A stretch of 64,000 bases of DNA from Paenibacillus luteus (GCF_006542765.1 NZ_SKCD01000022.1:186001-250000); one strand, 5' to 3'; positions 35,721-45,847 are shown, numbered from the stretch's first letter. A program made the numbers and translations. Notes: generated by a model from the letters alone, not told the origin.

Positions 35721-36728
35721 TTATTTAATTTCTTCAATAAATACTCGCAAGTTTTCTGCGATTTCTTTTGCTTCGGTACGATACAAATAATGATTGGCTT
35801 CAAATATTATCATTTTACCATAAACAGAATCTTTTATTTGCTCTTCATGCTCTGGTATCCATCTGTCCGTTACGGGATGATTCGCTTGTATAAAGAAAAC
35901 AACGGGAAGATTTTTGGGGAATGTTAATTTTTCAGCTGCTTTAAAGTTAGAATGCATCATTTCGATTTCATTTAGTTGGCTTGGGTTATACATGTTTTTG
36001 AGACCAAGCATTCTCATTTGTTCTTTTGTTTCATCACCATAGGGTAGTGCAGCATACGGATCATCACCTAGTTTCACATACAATCGGGCGAAGCCTAATT
36101 TTTTGAGTAGGCTTAAAGCTCCTAATGTTGATGATGCAACCTTCTGTTCGCTTAGCGTTGGAACACTGCTATCGAGGCCAACAAATGCAGTCACTTCGTT
36201 TTCATATTTGTTCACATAATCTAACCCGTAAATGCCTGAAATAGAGTGGCCCATTAGAATATAACGGTCAATCTGCAGGCTCTGCAGCGCTTGATGAATT
36301 TCATTTACGATAATTTCAGTAGTACGTTCCTTTTTGGTTTGATCGCTTAGTCCATAACCAAAAGGCTCAATCACGACTACTTTGTAGTACGGGGATAGTT
36401 CTTCCACTAATGGCTTAAAATCAAGTCCCGGTGCCGCCGTTCCGAAACCAGGCAAGAGCACGATTGTTTCTTCCCCTATTCCTTGAATCACAGCATTCAT
36501 CCTTTTTCCGTCTACAAGCACAAACTGACCATAGGATTGTATTTTTGCCTGCTCCGATTTAGTGGCGACCTTATCAGCGATAAAAACAATAGCTAAAAAT
36601 ACGACTGCTAATATAGCTAATACTGCTAACGCTTTCAGTAAAATAATAACCATTTTTTTCATCATTGGAGTCGGTTTCCTATCTGCAGTCGAATCCTTCT
36701 TCCGTTTTATTGCCTCGCTTAGTTTCAC
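35721..36728 (-). CDS. Membrane-anchored alpha/beta hydrolase
   Basis: Protein of 335 residues from a GTG start with an AGGAG site. A lysine-rich cytoplasmic tail and one membrane helix (about 26-50, KMVIILLKALAVLAILAVVF) precede an alpha/beta-hydrolase domain: LLPGFGTAAPGLDF (oxyanion loop region), the nucleophile elbow GHSISGIYGLDY, a Pro-Val-Thr-Asp acid region near residue 285 and the catalytic His in FEANHYLYR. It resembles haloperoxidase/lipase-like hydrolases of bacilli; the substrate is unknown. It is followed upstream by the two-component system at 36906, with a terminator between. Confidence 0.85.
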   Translation of the reverse strand: MKLSEAIKRKKDSTADRKPTPMMKKMVIILLKALAVLAILAVVFLAIVFIADKVATKSEQAKIQSYGQFVLVDGKRMNAVIQGIGEETIVLLPGFGTAAPGLDFKPLVEELSPYYKVVVIEPFGYGLSDQTKKERTTEIIVNEIHQALQSLQIDRYILMGHSISGIYGLDYVNKYENEVTAFVGLDSSVPTLSEQKVASSTLGALSLLKKLGFARLYVKLGDDPYAALPYGDETKEQMRMLGLKNMYNPSQLNEIEMMHSNFKAAEKLTFPKNLPVVFFIQANHPVTDRWIPEHEEQIKDSVYGKMIIFEANHYLYRTEAKEIAENLRVFIEEIK

Positions 36729-36840
36729 TCATACCTACTCCTGACATCACTTATTTATTAGCTGCAAGCCTTTAAGAAAATCATAATCGACGAATATGTA
36801 CTCTTTAAAACGTCAGCATGAACGGAATATGAACAGGCAA

Positions 36841-36893
36841 AAAAAATACTACAGCATCACCTGCAAGGAAGCTTGCAAATGAAACCGTAGTAT
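36841..36893 (-). terminator. Terminator after the OmpR-type two-component operon
   Basis: ATACTAC and GTAGTAT arms close a longer partly paired hairpin and are followed on the minus strand by eight T residues, a good rho-independent terminator behind the sensor kinase gene. Confidence 0.65.
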
Positions 36894-36905
36894 GAAAAAA
36901 ATCAC

Positions 36906-38273
36906 TTAATCTGCAGCCATTGTAGTGGGCAAGGTAACAATGAAAGTCGTTCCCTGCCCCAGTTCACTTTCCACACGGATATCACCTTGATGAAGCGATA
37001 CGATTTGTTTGACAATGGCAAGTCCCATGCCGCTGCCTTCATATTTACGACTGTGGGAACGATCAGCCTTAAAAAAACGCTCGAATATATGCTTCTGATC
37101 CTCTAGGGAAATGCCAATGCCAAAGTCGGATATTCGTACTGTTAAGTATTTGATATCTTGCTTCAAGCTGACATTAATCATGCCGCCATCCGCAGAAAAC
37201 TTAATGCAATTGCCCAGTATGTTAGTCCAAACCTGATTAAGCTGGTCATGGTCAGCCGTTAGCATAGCTGCCTTTAAATTAAGATCAAAATAGATATTCC
37301 GAGCCGACCATTGCGGTTGAAAAGCGACGATGACTCGTCTTATCTGTTCATCAAGTCTGAAAGAGGTCAACTGCATCTGTTGCGATTGTGATTCCAGCAG
37401 ACTTAGCTTTAGCAGACTATCGCTCATCTTAGACATCCGCGTAGCTTCGGAAATGATAATATCAAGATAACGGCTTCGCTCATTGTCCGAGATGTTTACT
37501 TGCTTGAGTGCCATAGCATACCCAGATATGGAGGTCAGTGGCGACTGAACCTCATGGGACACATTGGATACAAAATCTCTGCGCATCTGTTCAAGCTGCC
37601 GAAGATCGAACATCATCTGTTCAAAGCTTTGAGCCAGTGTACCCAGTTCGCCAGTTTGTTTAATATTCAGCTTGATGTTAAAATCCCCGCTAGCTATTCG
37701 TCTAGTCGCATCCGTCAGTTTTTTGATTGGCCTTACCAGAAATATGGAAGCAACCAAAATCAATAAACTCCCAATGGACAAGAAATACATCAAAAAGGTG
37801 GTTAACCATTTTATCGTAAAAGATGCTGAAGGGGATGCAATGGACTCAATAATCAATGCTTTCGTTCCCGACTCCGTTTTCATCGACAATCCTAGGAGAC
37901 TTTGAGAAGTAATGCTTGGATTGACTTGAATAACTTCGCCAGCCAATATCTTCTTTACATCGGCCATTGACAGGATCGTAGGATTTTGCCCTTTAAGCGA
38001 TCCGAAATATTGGGTCTGTCCCGTTTCATCATAGATTCGAATGTTGTAGGAATTGAGCAGCTTCATGCCGCTTACGATTAAGTCAGCTTCTCGTAACGAT
38101 ACAGTCTCGTAAATTCGAGCGATATCCTGCCCATAATTAGCCAAGGTTGTTTGCAAATTTTCGTTCATTTTTTCTTGATAAATCAAAAAAGTAATCGTAA
38201 AAGCAATGATTATACCCACAAGGACTGCGGTTAGAAAAGTAAATATGACACGTATATATAAGGATTTGATCAT
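36906..38273 (-). CDS. Sensor histidine kinase (HisKA type)
   Basis: Membrane kinase of 455 residues: TM1 (about 8-30), an extracellular sensing loop of about 130 residues, TM2 (about 165-190), HAMP (RPIKKLTDATRRIASGDFNI), a HisKA dimerisation helix with phospho-acceptor His240 in VSNVSHEVQSPLTSI, and HATPase N, G1 and G2 boxes (NCIKFSADGG, DFGIGI, GSGMGLAIVKQI). The usual acidic residue and Leu after the His (HELRTPL) are replaced by HEVQSPL, still functional in many kinases. Its ATG overlaps the stop of the response regulator gene by four bases. The signal is unknown. Confidence 0.92.
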   Translation of the reverse strand: MIKSLYIRVIFTFLTAVLVGIIIAFTITFLIYQEKMNENLQTTLANYGQDIARIYETVSLREADLIVSGMKLLNSYNIRIYDETGQTQYFGSLKGQNPTILSMADVKKILAGEVIQVNPSITSQSLLGLSMKTESGTKALIIESIASPSASFTIKWLTTFLMYFLSIGSLLILVASIFLVRPIKKLTDATRRIASGDFNIKLNIKQTGELGTLAQSFEQMMFDLRQLEQMRRDFVSNVSHEVQSPLTSISGYAMALKQVNISDNERSRYLDIIISEATRMSKMSDSLLKLSLLESQSQQMQLTSFRLDEQIRRVIVAFQPQWSARNIYFDLNLKAAMLTADHDQLNQVWTNILGNCIKFSADGGMINVSLKQDIKYLTVRISDFGIGISLEDQKHIFERFFKADRSHSRKYEGSGMGLAIVKQIVSLHQGDIRVESELGQGTTFIVTLPTTMAAD

Positions 38274-38944
38274 TCGTGGGCCTCAAGCCTATACCCAAGC
38301 CCCCGTACCGTCTCAATCCGAAAATCGGATGTATTCGCGAACCGTTCACGCAGGCGCTTAATATGTACGTCTATTGTACGGTCATCTCCGGCATAATCGA
38401 TTCCCCAAATCTGATCGATCAGCTGATCACGGGTATAGACCTGTCCTGGTGTTCCGGCGAGCTTATACAATAATTCAAATTCCTTAAGCGGTAATGTGAG
38501 CGATTCTGTGCCGACCCTTACCTTATAGGTCTGCCGATCCAGTATGATGTTGCCGAACTGAATCGTCTGCGTTGTACCAATCCGATATCGTTTCAGTAAC
38601 GCCCTGATACGGGCTGTCAGCTCCAATGGATCAAATGGTTTAGTCAAATAGTCGTCCGTTCCAAGCTCGAATCCCTTTACTTTCTCCCAAGTCTCGCCTC
38701 TAGCAGTCAGCATAAGCAGCGGAAGATCCGGATTGGCTCTTCTGAGCTCCTTGCACAACGTCCAGCCATCCATAATCGGCATCATAATATCCAGTACGAC
38801 AAGATCAACAGGCTTTGCGGCATAGACAGCCAGCGCTTGCTTGCCATCCACCGCCTCAACGGTTTCAAATCCATCGTTTTTCAAAAACAAACAGACGAGT
38901 TCGCGAATGTTCTCATCGTCATCAGCAACCAATATCGTAGGCAT
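38270..38944 (-). CDS. OmpR-family response regulator
   Basis: Protein of 224 residues with a receiver domain (ADDDE, phospho-acceptor Asp52 in VVLDIMMP, Lys in LTKPFDP) and a winged helix C-terminal domain (LPLKEFELLYKLAGTPGQVY, DDRTIDVHIKRLRERF, ETVRGLGYRLE). The ATG has an AGAGGG site. It forms a two-gene operon with the kinase encoded immediately downstream. Targets cannot be deduced; the divergent GH43 gene is 240 bases away but has no obvious tie to this type of system. Confidence 0.94.
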   Translation of the reverse strand: MPTILVADDDENIRELVCLFLKNDGFETVEAVDGKQALAVYAAKPVDLVVLDIMMPIMDGWTLCKELRRANPDLPLLMLTARGETWEKVKGFELGTDDYLTKPFDPLELTARIRALLKRYRIGTTQTIQFGNIILDRQTYKVRVGTESLTLPLKEFELLYKLAGTPGQVYTRDQLIDQIWGIDYAGDDRTIDVHIKRLRERFANTSDFRIETVRGLGYRLEAHE

Positions 38945-39102
38945 TCATTCCCTCTTCTCTCTTCTGTGTCCCATAAATCCAGTTTACCCTTTAGTATAAG
39001 CAAGTTTACACGTGTCAGCAAGAAATGTAGCTCATTGAAAGAGATCCGTCTTCAAATGGAATGATCACTATATTGGAAAACGAACCTACCTAAACAGGAA
39101 AA

Positions 39103-39117
39103 TAAATACGCTTTCAA
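39103..39117. promoter_or_regulatory. Candidate cre (CcpA) site before the GH43-CBM32 gene
   Basis: Read on the minus strand, TTGAAAGCGTATTTA matches the catabolite-responsive element consensus except for one position. It lies 65-80 bases before the start codon, where it could overlap the promoter. Confidence 0.35.
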
Positions 39118-39182
39118 AGGAAAAATATGCATTTATACTTAACTTGCTTCATAATCCAAACCATTGAAATGGAGATGAAAAG

Positions 39183-41114
39183 ATGAAGATCGATTGGGTT
39201 CAACCAGCAATCCGCAGGTTTGTTTTCCCGCTCCGCAGTCTTGTATTAATCGCAGTTTTGTTATCCCTGGTAACATTTCATGTTAAGACTTTACCAGCCT
39301 ACGCTCTCGCAGGAGAAACGAACATGCATGATCCCAGTGTCATTAAGGTGGGGAGCTGTTATTATGCGTTTTCTACCGGTCTTTATGTTGGAATAAAGGA
39401 AACAAAAACTTGCGATTCTATAGGTACAACCAGTTGGCAGAGTGTAGGAACGATATTTAGCACCATTCCTGCTTGGATCATTGCTAGACTTGGCTCCAAC
39501 CCGGGAAATCTATGGGCTCCGGATATCAACTATTTCAATGGAAAGTACTATCTGTATTATGGAGCTTCTATATGGGGTACGAACACCGCTACGATGGGAC
39601 TAGCGACAGCAACCAACATTGAAGGACCTTGGACGGATCAGGGAGAAGTAACCAACGTCAATTACCCCATTGATCCTAACGTAGTCTGGAGCACGGACAA
39701 CATTCCTTACATTACATGGGGATCCTGGACAGGCAATGGCATCAATATGCATGTTCTTGATGGAACGACCGGCAAGCTGTCAACGGCGGACAACAACCTA
39801 TGGAACATTGCCACAGGAATCGAGAATTCATCCATCCTATATAACAACGGATATTATTACATGTTCGGTTCCAAGGGCAGCTGTTGTTCTGGTGTTAACA
39901 GTACCTATTACACCGTTGTTGGCCGCTCTACAAGTATTACCGGACCATATCTGGATGAGAATGGTGTTAATATGGTCAACGGAGGCGGGACGAGAATCAT
40001 GTCTGGTGCCGGTACGGAGGTTGCGGCTGGAGGTGCCGATCCATTCAATGATGGCGCGGTCACACGTCTTGCCTATCATTTCTATGACGCGAATCGTGCG
40101 GGCTTGGAATCGTTGAACATACGAACGATATACTTCGGAGACTCCCCGCGAACTGGGGCAGCGAATTGGCTCTATGTGAGTGCTCCCATTTATACGCCTA
40201 TCACGGGTGCAACGGTGACGGCAAGCAGCAGCGCCGATGTAGGAGGCTGGCTCAAACCAAATGTTGTTGACGGGCAGGAGCAGTCGACAAGCAGTTCGAT
40301 GGGTTGGAGCAGTAACAGCAGCCTGTCGGCTAATCATACAGAATGGGTACAACTCGATTTTGGCCAGAATAAGAAGATTAGCGAGGTTCAACTATTCCCT
40401 CGAACCGATGGCGTGAATGCCGGCTATGGATTCCCTATCGACTTCACTATTCAGTTGTCAACAGATGGAACCAATTGGTTCACCGTACTTACCAAGACGG
40501 CAACCCCTCTTCCTACCGGCATGCAAACCTACGATTTTAACGGAACAACTGCCCGTTATGTCAAAATAAACGGTACGAGCCTAAGGTCAAATCCGAATGA
40601 TCTGAACAATTATCGCATGCAGTTTGCAGAAATCAAAACATTCGGCAGCAACATCGGCAATTTGGCCGAGCTTAAACCTGTCACAGCCAGCAGCTCCTAT
40701 GAGGCAAGCGATTGGTTTACGCACCGGGTAAATGATGGACAGAAAGGTACGGTCGCTGGCTCCCGAGGATGGTCTAGTCAAAACCTATTAACTCAAAACC
40801 ATACAGAATCTATTAAAGTAGATACCGGTGCAGTGCAATCCATCAGTACAGTGAACTTGTATCCCAGAAACGATGCCTCACAAGTCGGAAACGGATTTCC
40901 TATCGATTTTACGATTCAAATCTCGTCAGACAACGTGAGTTGGAGTACAGTTGTGACCCGAACGAATTATGCAAAGCCGGGAAATGCCGCACAGAGCTTC
41001 AGCTTCACCTCGCAATCCGCTAGATATGTGAAGGTTACAGGAACAAACCTAAGGCCGAACCCAACAGAATCTAATTATTACCGCATGCAGCTCGCTGAAA
41101 TAGAAATTTATTAG
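39183..41114 (+). CDS. Secreted GH43 arabinanase-type enzyme with two F5/8C (CBM32-like) domains
   Basis: Protein of 643 residues. A signal peptide (ends near residue 43, AYALA-GE) leads into a GH43 five-blade propeller (about 45-335) with the three catalytic acids visible: base Asp50 in MHDPSV, Asp164 in IDPNVVW, and acid Glu214 in GIENSSIL. WAPDINYFNGKYYLYY and an SCCSG pair of cysteines are typical of endo-alpha-1,5-L-arabinanase relatives. Two F5/8-type discoidin domains follow (about 340-490 and 495-643), similar to each other (ITGATVTASSS/LKPVTASSS, GFPIDFTIQ in both), and would bind galactose- or arabinose-containing polysaccharide. A GGAGAT site precedes the ATG. Monocistronic, on the opposite strand to its neighbours. 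Confidence 0.9.
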   Translation: MKIDWVQPAIRRFVFPLRSLVLIAVLLSLVTFHVKTLPAYALAGETNMHDPSVIKVGSCYYAFSTGLYVGIKETKTCDSIGTTSWQSVGTIFSTIPAWIIARLGSNPGNLWAPDINYFNGKYYLYYGASIWGTNTATMGLATATNIEGPWTDQGEVTNVNYPIDPNVVWSTDNIPYITWGSWTGNGINMHVLDGTTGKLSTADNNLWNIATGIENSSILYNNGYYYMFGSKGSCCSGVNSTYYTVVGRSTSITGPYLDENGVNMVNGGGTRIMSGAGTEVAAGGADPFNDGAVTRLAYHFYDANRAGLESLNIRTIYFGDSPRTGAANWLYVSAPIYTPITGATVTASSSADVGGWLKPNVVDGQEQSTSSSMGWSSNSSLSANHTEWVQLDFGQNKKISEVQLFPRTDGVNAGYGFPIDFTIQLSTDGTNWFTVLTKTATPLPTGMQTYDFNGTTARYVKINGTSLRSNPNDLNNYRMQFAEIKTFGSNIGNLAELKPVTASSSYEASDWFTHRVNDGQKGTVAGSRGWSSQNLLTQNHTESIKVDTGAVQSISTVNLYPRNDASQVGNGFPIDFTIQISSDNVSWSTVVTRTNYAKPGNAAQSFSFTSQSARYVKVTGTNLRPNPTESNYYRMQLAEIEIY

Positions 41115-41188
41115 TTAGCACTTGATGTGTAGCAAGGCTGGGTAGCAGCACTTTTGGCGTCCAGCCATGAACTTCCATATAAAAAATA

Positions 41189-41221
41189 AAACTCTCCCGG
41201 GCACATGGCCCCGGAGAGTTT
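41189..41221. terminator. Shared terminator between convergent genes
   Basis: AAACTCTCC-GGG and CC-GGAGAGTTT arms with flanking A and T runs form a hairpin between the convergent GH43-CBM32 and GH78 genes and can stop transcripts from both sides. Confidence 0.8.
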
Positions 41222-41257
41222 CTTTGTCACTTCCCCTATTTCAATGATGCTTCTGGA

Positions 41258-44014
41258 TCAGTTTAATGTAAACTTATAGCTTCCTGAACCAATATTTTGA
41301 ATCCAAATAGATTTATCCTGCGGATGAATGTTAAGCTCGCCACTATCCGAAGTCAACTGCTTATCATCTATAACGGGCATACCAACGTCTGCGGTTGTTC
41401 CTACAGGGATTTGAACTTCGAGATGCAAACCTTCGCTATTGCGGTAATATTTCACACTTATAACCCCATAAGAGCTGGTTATCTTTCCTTCTGCTTTTTC
41501 TAATGTCTGCATGAAGGCAGGCGCGATTACTATTTTCTTATAACCCGGGACTGACATTCTGATCCCTAGGACATAACTCGTAAGCCATTCTTTCACATGT
41601 CCCATCATGGCGTGATTTCTCGAACGCACCATAGTGCCAAGCCATAGTTCTTCATAATTCCAATATTCTGGTAATGTAGTGAGATTTTTATCGACAAAAT
41701 ACTTATAACTTGGCTGTGTATCATTCATGACCATTTTATAGACAACATCACTCTTCCCGTATCGCCCTAATGATGCAAATACTTGTTTCAAACCCACTTC
41801 TCCTGACGACAGATGATAATCTCGTATTTCGACTGCTTCCTGAAGCTTTTCAATAGAACTTTCTCTATTCTCATCTAGAACAATTTCACTAAAAAGAACA
41901 CATCCGTAGCTAGCTTGGCTTCCATTCCCATAATTCCTGCTCTCGAATTGGTAGCATTCCTTATGGCTATGAAATCGCTCCCGTACATCTGCCGCTTTAG
42001 ACGAATAATGACTTACGTCTTCCTCATGTTCAGTTAGTTCTGCAATGCTAGCCATCGTCTTTAACAAATAATAATAGGCGCAATTCTCTACCAACACTTT
42101 TGGTGTTGCCTCATTCAATTGCCCCCAGTCTCCCATCTGGGCATAATCGCTTAGAAGTCCATTTACCGTCTGGGCGTCTAAGTAATTCATATATATTCTC
42201 ATAGTGGCATATGCGCTTTTCAATACGGTAGGATCCCCATAAATCTGATAATATTCCCATGGGGTCAGAATACAGGCACCACTCCAGTTAGGGTCTCTAT
42301 GCAAGCCGACGATCCGATGGTATTCAGGCGCAATGGCAGGAATATATCCGATTCCTTCGGGATCACCATTGTCGATATCGGTACTGTCCGTTTGTGAATC
42401 GATCATATCTTGAGCAATCTTGGGAATCCATGAACGGATATCATACCCGGCTGTAATGGAGCGAAACATTAAATGCGATGTTTCAAGCCAGCCCAACTTC
42501 TCAATTTGCGGGCAATCTGTGAAAGAAAAGAACATGTTGCTTTCAATAGAACGTTCCGTTATCTCATTAATCTGATTCAAAACTTCATTCGAAGTTTCGA
42601 ATGCGCCGGTTTTCTCATTGGCGATACGCAGTACGCAGCAATTGAAATTTGCAACGGTTGCTTCTCCTATGAATCCAGAAACTTCAACATACTGGAATCC
42701 TTGATAACAAAACAGGGGATGCCAGCTTTCGCTTCCTGTTCCTTTTACCGTATAACTGTTCGTAATGCTGCAGTGAAATTTCTGCGACCAGCTCTGCGTA
42801 CAGGAAGATTGATCAACGCCAGATTGATCATCGTATAGCACTTCAGCCGGCAGCATCTTAATAGTCGCTCCTCTCTCCTTGTCTGTCATTCCCTGCAATA
42901 CCAGTTCTGGGAACCCGGATACATTTCTTCCCATGTCAACAAGGAGATTACCGTTTTCTAGTTTCGTTACAGAAGCAGCCGGGAATTTCTCCAACATCCT
43001 GACTGGATGGAATTCCATTCCCTTTAATCTACCTAGCGGCTTCTCCATTACTACAGCATTGTCCCAACTCTTGCGATCTGTTCCGGGCATATCCCAACCG
43101 GCTAATTCCGCTGTCGCATCATAATCCTCGCCTCCATACCAGTTATTGAATGTGATGGGACTGTCTGTTAGCTTCCAATTCTCATCCGTAGCTGCAATAT
43201 ATTTTACTTCTCCATCTGCATAAGTTACTTCTATCTGCGCAATCACTTTTTTATCACCGTACAGTCCTTTTCTCACATAGCCGCTGTCGTTTTTCTGATA
43301 TCGATGCTCAGGAGCTTCGATTTGATCATCAAGCATCATCACAGGATTGACCATAAAATTCACGTACTGACCATTTCCAATCATGATTCCAATTGCATTG
43401 CAACCGTTGTGCAATCGATGGAGAATATCATAGGTCGAATAATAGACTGTCTTGGAATAATCGCTTTCGCCAGGATTGAAAAAAGCATCATCGAGCCGTT
43501 CACCATTAATGCTGGCATGGAATAATCCTAATCCGCTAATGTATGCTCTAGCCTTCACGATACTATTAACATTGTCTACATTGAAATCCATAGCCACCTG
43601 AGGAGCTGCTGACTTATTGCATTCAATATGATCGCCTTGCCCGATCCAGCGTGCTATCCATTGATCGTCTTCCAGAAGCCCCATTTCCCATGAATGGATT
43701 GGACTCCATCCTGATTCTATATCACTCCTATCCCACACCTTCACTTTCCAGAATACATCCTGTCTTGAAGTAAGAGGAGTCCCGTCATATTTAATGGCAA
43801 AATTCATATCATTGCTTACTTTTCCAGAATCCCAAACATCACCAATATTGTTCTGTAATAATACAACCGTTGATGACACTAAGACACGATACGCAGTTTG
43901 ATACTGATTCTTCTCGTCTGATTCAAGTGAATAGCTTAGAATGGGGCGTGTGCTATTCATTCCTATCGGATTGTGCAAATACTGTGTTAAAAGATTGCTA
44001 ATTTTCATTGTCAT
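41258..44014 (-). CDS. GH78 alpha-L-rhamnosidase
   Basis: Protein of 918 residues without a signal peptide, so cytoplasmic. Domain order is that of GH78: an N-terminal fibronectin-like region (NPIGMNSTRPILSYSLES), the jelly-roll module (ARAYISGLGLFHASINGERLDD, FFNPGESDYSKTVYYSTYD), a beta-sandwich linker, the (alpha/alpha)6 catalytic domain with FTDCPQIEKLGWLE (general-acid Glu region; the common Arg before Glu is Ile here), and a C-terminal beta domain (SYGVISVKYYRNSEGLHLEVQIP). The ATG has a GAGAGGG site. It ends an operon with a CUT1 permease pair and binding protein, which suggests import of a rhamnosylated oligosaccharide that this enzyme then trims. Confidence 0.92.
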   Translation of the reverse strand: MTMKISNLLTQYLHNPIGMNSTRPILSYSLESDEKNQYQTAYRVLVSSTVVLLQNNIGDVWDSGKVSNDMNFAIKYDGTPLTSRQDVFWKVKVWDRSDIESGWSPIHSWEMGLLEDDQWIARWIGQGDHIECNKSAAPQVAMDFNVDNVNSIVKARAYISGLGLFHASINGERLDDAFFNPGESDYSKTVYYSTYDILHRLHNGCNAIGIMIGNGQYVNFMVNPVMMLDDQIEAPEHRYQKNDSGYVRKGLYGDKKVIAQIEVTYADGEVKYIAATDENWKLTDSPITFNNWYGGEDYDATAELAGWDMPGTDRKSWDNAVVMEKPLGRLKGMEFHPVRMLEKFPAASVTKLENGNLLVDMGRNVSGFPELVLQGMTDKERGATIKMLPAEVLYDDQSGVDQSSCTQSWSQKFHCSITNSYTVKGTGSESWHPLFCYQGFQYVEVSGFIGEATVANFNCCVLRIANEKTGAFETSNEVLNQINEITERSIESNMFFSFTDCPQIEKLGWLETSHLMFRSITAGYDIRSWIPKIAQDMIDSQTDSTDIDNGDPEGIGYIPAIAPEYHRIVGLHRDPNWSGACILTPWEYYQIYGDPTVLKSAYATMRIYMNYLDAQTVNGLLSDYAQMGDWGQLNEATPKVLVENCAYYYLLKTMASIAELTEHEEDVSHYSSKAADVRERFHSHKECYQFESRNYGNGSQASYGCVLFSEIVLDENRESSIEKLQEAVEIRDYHLSSGEVGLKQVFASLGRYGKSDVVYKMVMNDTQPSYKYFVDKNLTTLPEYWNYEELWLGTMVRSRNHAMMGHVKEWLTSYVLGIRMSVPGYKKIVIAPAFMQTLEKAEGKITSSYGVISVKYYRNSEGLHLEVQIPVGTTADVGMPVIDDKQLTSDSGELNIHPQDKSIWIQNIGSGSYKFTLN

Positions 44015-44094
44015 GGTATACCCTCTCTTTGTTTGCTATTCTCAACAGCAGCAGCCCCGACCGAATGTAAGCAGCCGAGGTGTCGCTAAAATAA

Positions 44095-44922
44095 TCAACC
44101 TTTTACCGCTCCGCCTACAATCCCTTTAATAAATTGGTTCTGAAGCAGTAAAAAGGTAATAACTAGCGGAAGCGCACCGAGTACGATGGCCGAGAAAATC
44201 ATAGCCCAGTTACTGTTATATTGTCCGGTAAAGCTGAATATGGCCATTGGAATCGTTCGGTTTTCCCTTGCTTGCAGATAGAGCAGTGGAATTAAGAAAT
44301 CATTCCAAATCGTTAAGCTGTTCGTTATAATGACCGAAGCAGTAACCGGCTTCATCAACGGAAATATGATAGTGAGAAACGTACGCAAGGGGCCGCACCC
44401 ATCAATCAGCGCCGATTCCTCTAATTCCTTCGGTACGCCCTTCAGAAATCCGGTGTATAGAAAGACCGAGAAGGGAATCGTTATCGCGATATAGATCAGA
44501 ATAACGCCTTGATGCGTATTGATAAGATCGAGCATTTTCAACAGCTTATATAATGGAATCATGCTCAGTGGAAACGGAATCATAATCCCTGCAATAAAAT
44601 AAAGGAAGAACGAACCTGTAAGCCTGGATTTCACTCTGGCGATCGGATAAGCTGCAAAAGCGCTTACGATAACAACACCAATGAGTGAAAATGCAGTTAT
44701 GAGCAAACTGTTTCCAAAGGCAGTCAACATATGGGCGGTCTGCCACGCTTCCGTGAAATTGCTCCACATCCATTCCTTCGGAAATGCGAAGGTGCTATCC
44801 AGCATTTCTTTCGGTGATTTCACCGTTACGGAGATGAGAATGAGAAGCGGAACAATAACGATAAGCGCCCAGATCAGCAATAAGGCGGCGGCTACCAAGC
44901 TGCTTGTCAGTGTTTTTTTCAT
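44095..44922 (-). CDS. CUT1 sugar ABC transporter permease (MalG type)
   Basis: Membrane protein of 275 residues with six helices and the EAA loop (ELEESALIDGCGPLRTFLTIIFP). The N-terminal VKSPKEMLDSTFAFPKEW and the C-terminal NQFIKGIVGGAVKG are typical of MalG-type partners. Its ATG shares one base with the TAA stop of the MalF-type gene, indicating coupled translation. It works with 44922-45794 and the binding protein at 45872-47197. Confidence 0.93.
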   Translation of the reverse strand: MKKTLTSSLVAAALLLIWALIVIVPLLILISVTVKSPKEMLDSTFAFPKEWMWSNFTEAWQTAHMLTAFGNSLLITAFSLIGVVIVSAFAAYPIARVKSRLTGSFFLYFIAGIMIPFPLSMIPLYKLLKMLDLINTHQGVILIYIAITIPFSVFLYTGFLKGVPKELEESALIDGCGPLRTFLTIIFPLMKPVTASVIITNSLTIWNDFLIPLLYLQARENRTIPMAIFSFTGQYNSNWAMIFSAIVLGALPLVITFLLLQNQFIKGIVGGAVKG

Positions 44923-45794
44923 TATGCATCCAGCTCCCTGCTGCGAAGAATGCGAAGCTGGAAGATGGAGATGAACAGAATGATAAGGAACATGACGATG
45001 GCAATCGCCGTTCCGTAACCCATCTCATTGAAATTAAACGCCTTTTTATATAACAGAATGGCTAGCGACTCTGTAGCCGTTCCCGGCCCGCCCTTTGTCA
45101 TGACATAAATAATGTCAAACACTTTAAAACTACCAATAATAGATATCAATATATTAACGGTAAATGCCGGTGCAATAAGAGGGAATGTTATTTTCACGAA
45201 TCGCTCCCAATTACCCGCTCCGTCTATATCAGCCGCCTCATACAAATCGCCGGGAATCGCCTGCAGCCCAGCAAGATAAATAATCATCGATAGCCCCATC
45301 CATTGCCAGATATTCGTAAAAACAACGCTATACATAGACCACTTCGGATCTCCGAGCCAATCCTGTGCCCAATGTCCTAGGCCGATATTTTGGAGTGCCA
45401 TATTAATAACCCCTAGAACGGGATTATATAAATAACTCCAAATATACCCGATAGCAAGAGCGCTGAGCAGTGCCGGAATTAAGTAAACAACGCGCAAAAA
45501 CCGTTTTACCCAGCTTGATCCATCAACAAGTATAGCAAGCAGTAAGGAAAGAACATTCTGAATAAGGGTAACCAGCACAGCAAATACGATCGTATTTTTG
45601 AGCGCAATCCATACCTCCGCATCATGAATGAGAGATATGTAATTGTTAATGCCTACAAAATGATAACGGGCATTCAATCCATTCCAATCGGTAAAGCTGA
45701 AATAAAAACTGCCAAGCATAGGAACCATGACGAAAAGGCTGTAAACGATAAAAGCCGGCAGCATGAATAACAGTTGTAGTCTTCGTTTGTGCAT
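44922..45794 (-). CDS. CUT1 sugar ABC transporter permease (MalF type)
   Basis: Membrane protein of 290 residues. The N-terminus (KRRLQLLFMLPAFIVYSLFVMVPM) and the EAA loop (LYEAADIDGAGNWERFVKITFP) are classical. The start has a GAGGGATAGAGA site. A stem-loop sits in the gap between the binding-protein gene and this one, probably lowering its expression relative to the binding protein. Confidence 0.93.
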   Translation of the reverse strand: MHKRRLQLLFMLPAFIVYSLFVMVPMLGSFYFSFTDWNGLNARYHFVGINNYISLIHDAEVWIALKNTIVFAVLVTLIQNVLSLLLAILVDGSSWVKRFLRVVYLIPALLSALAIGYIWSYLYNPVLGVINMALQNIGLGHWAQDWLGDPKWSMYSVVFTNIWQWMGLSMIIYLAGLQAIPGDLYEAADIDGAGNWERFVKITFPLIAPAFTVNILISIIGSFKVFDIIYVMTKGGPGTATESLAILLYKKAFNFNEMGYGTAIAIVMFLIILFISIFQLRILRSRELDA

Positions 45795-45817
45795 TCTCTA
45801 TCCCTCTAATCCTATAA

Positions 45818-45847
45818 GAATCAGGCGGGAGAATCCCCACCTGATTC
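45818..45847 (-). other. Intercistronic hairpin between binding-protein and permease genes
   Basis: GAATCAGG and CCTGATTC arms, extended by further partial pairing, form a stem without a following T-run in the 77-base gap. The arrangement is typical of transport operons, where it stabilises the upstream binding-protein mRNA and reduces permease expression. Confidence 0.5.

Noticed and set aside
36906-39182. OmpR-type two-component system as regulator of the divergent GH43 gene
   Set aside because: Gene proximity alone; no shared operator-like repeat was found between the two starts, and this regulator type is not typical for arabinan use.
41258-44014. GH78 enzyme possibly inactive because its acid motif reads DCPQIEKLGW
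   Set aside because: Only the Arg before Glu is changed; the Glu and the LGW that define the general-acid region are kept, so loss of function is not supported.
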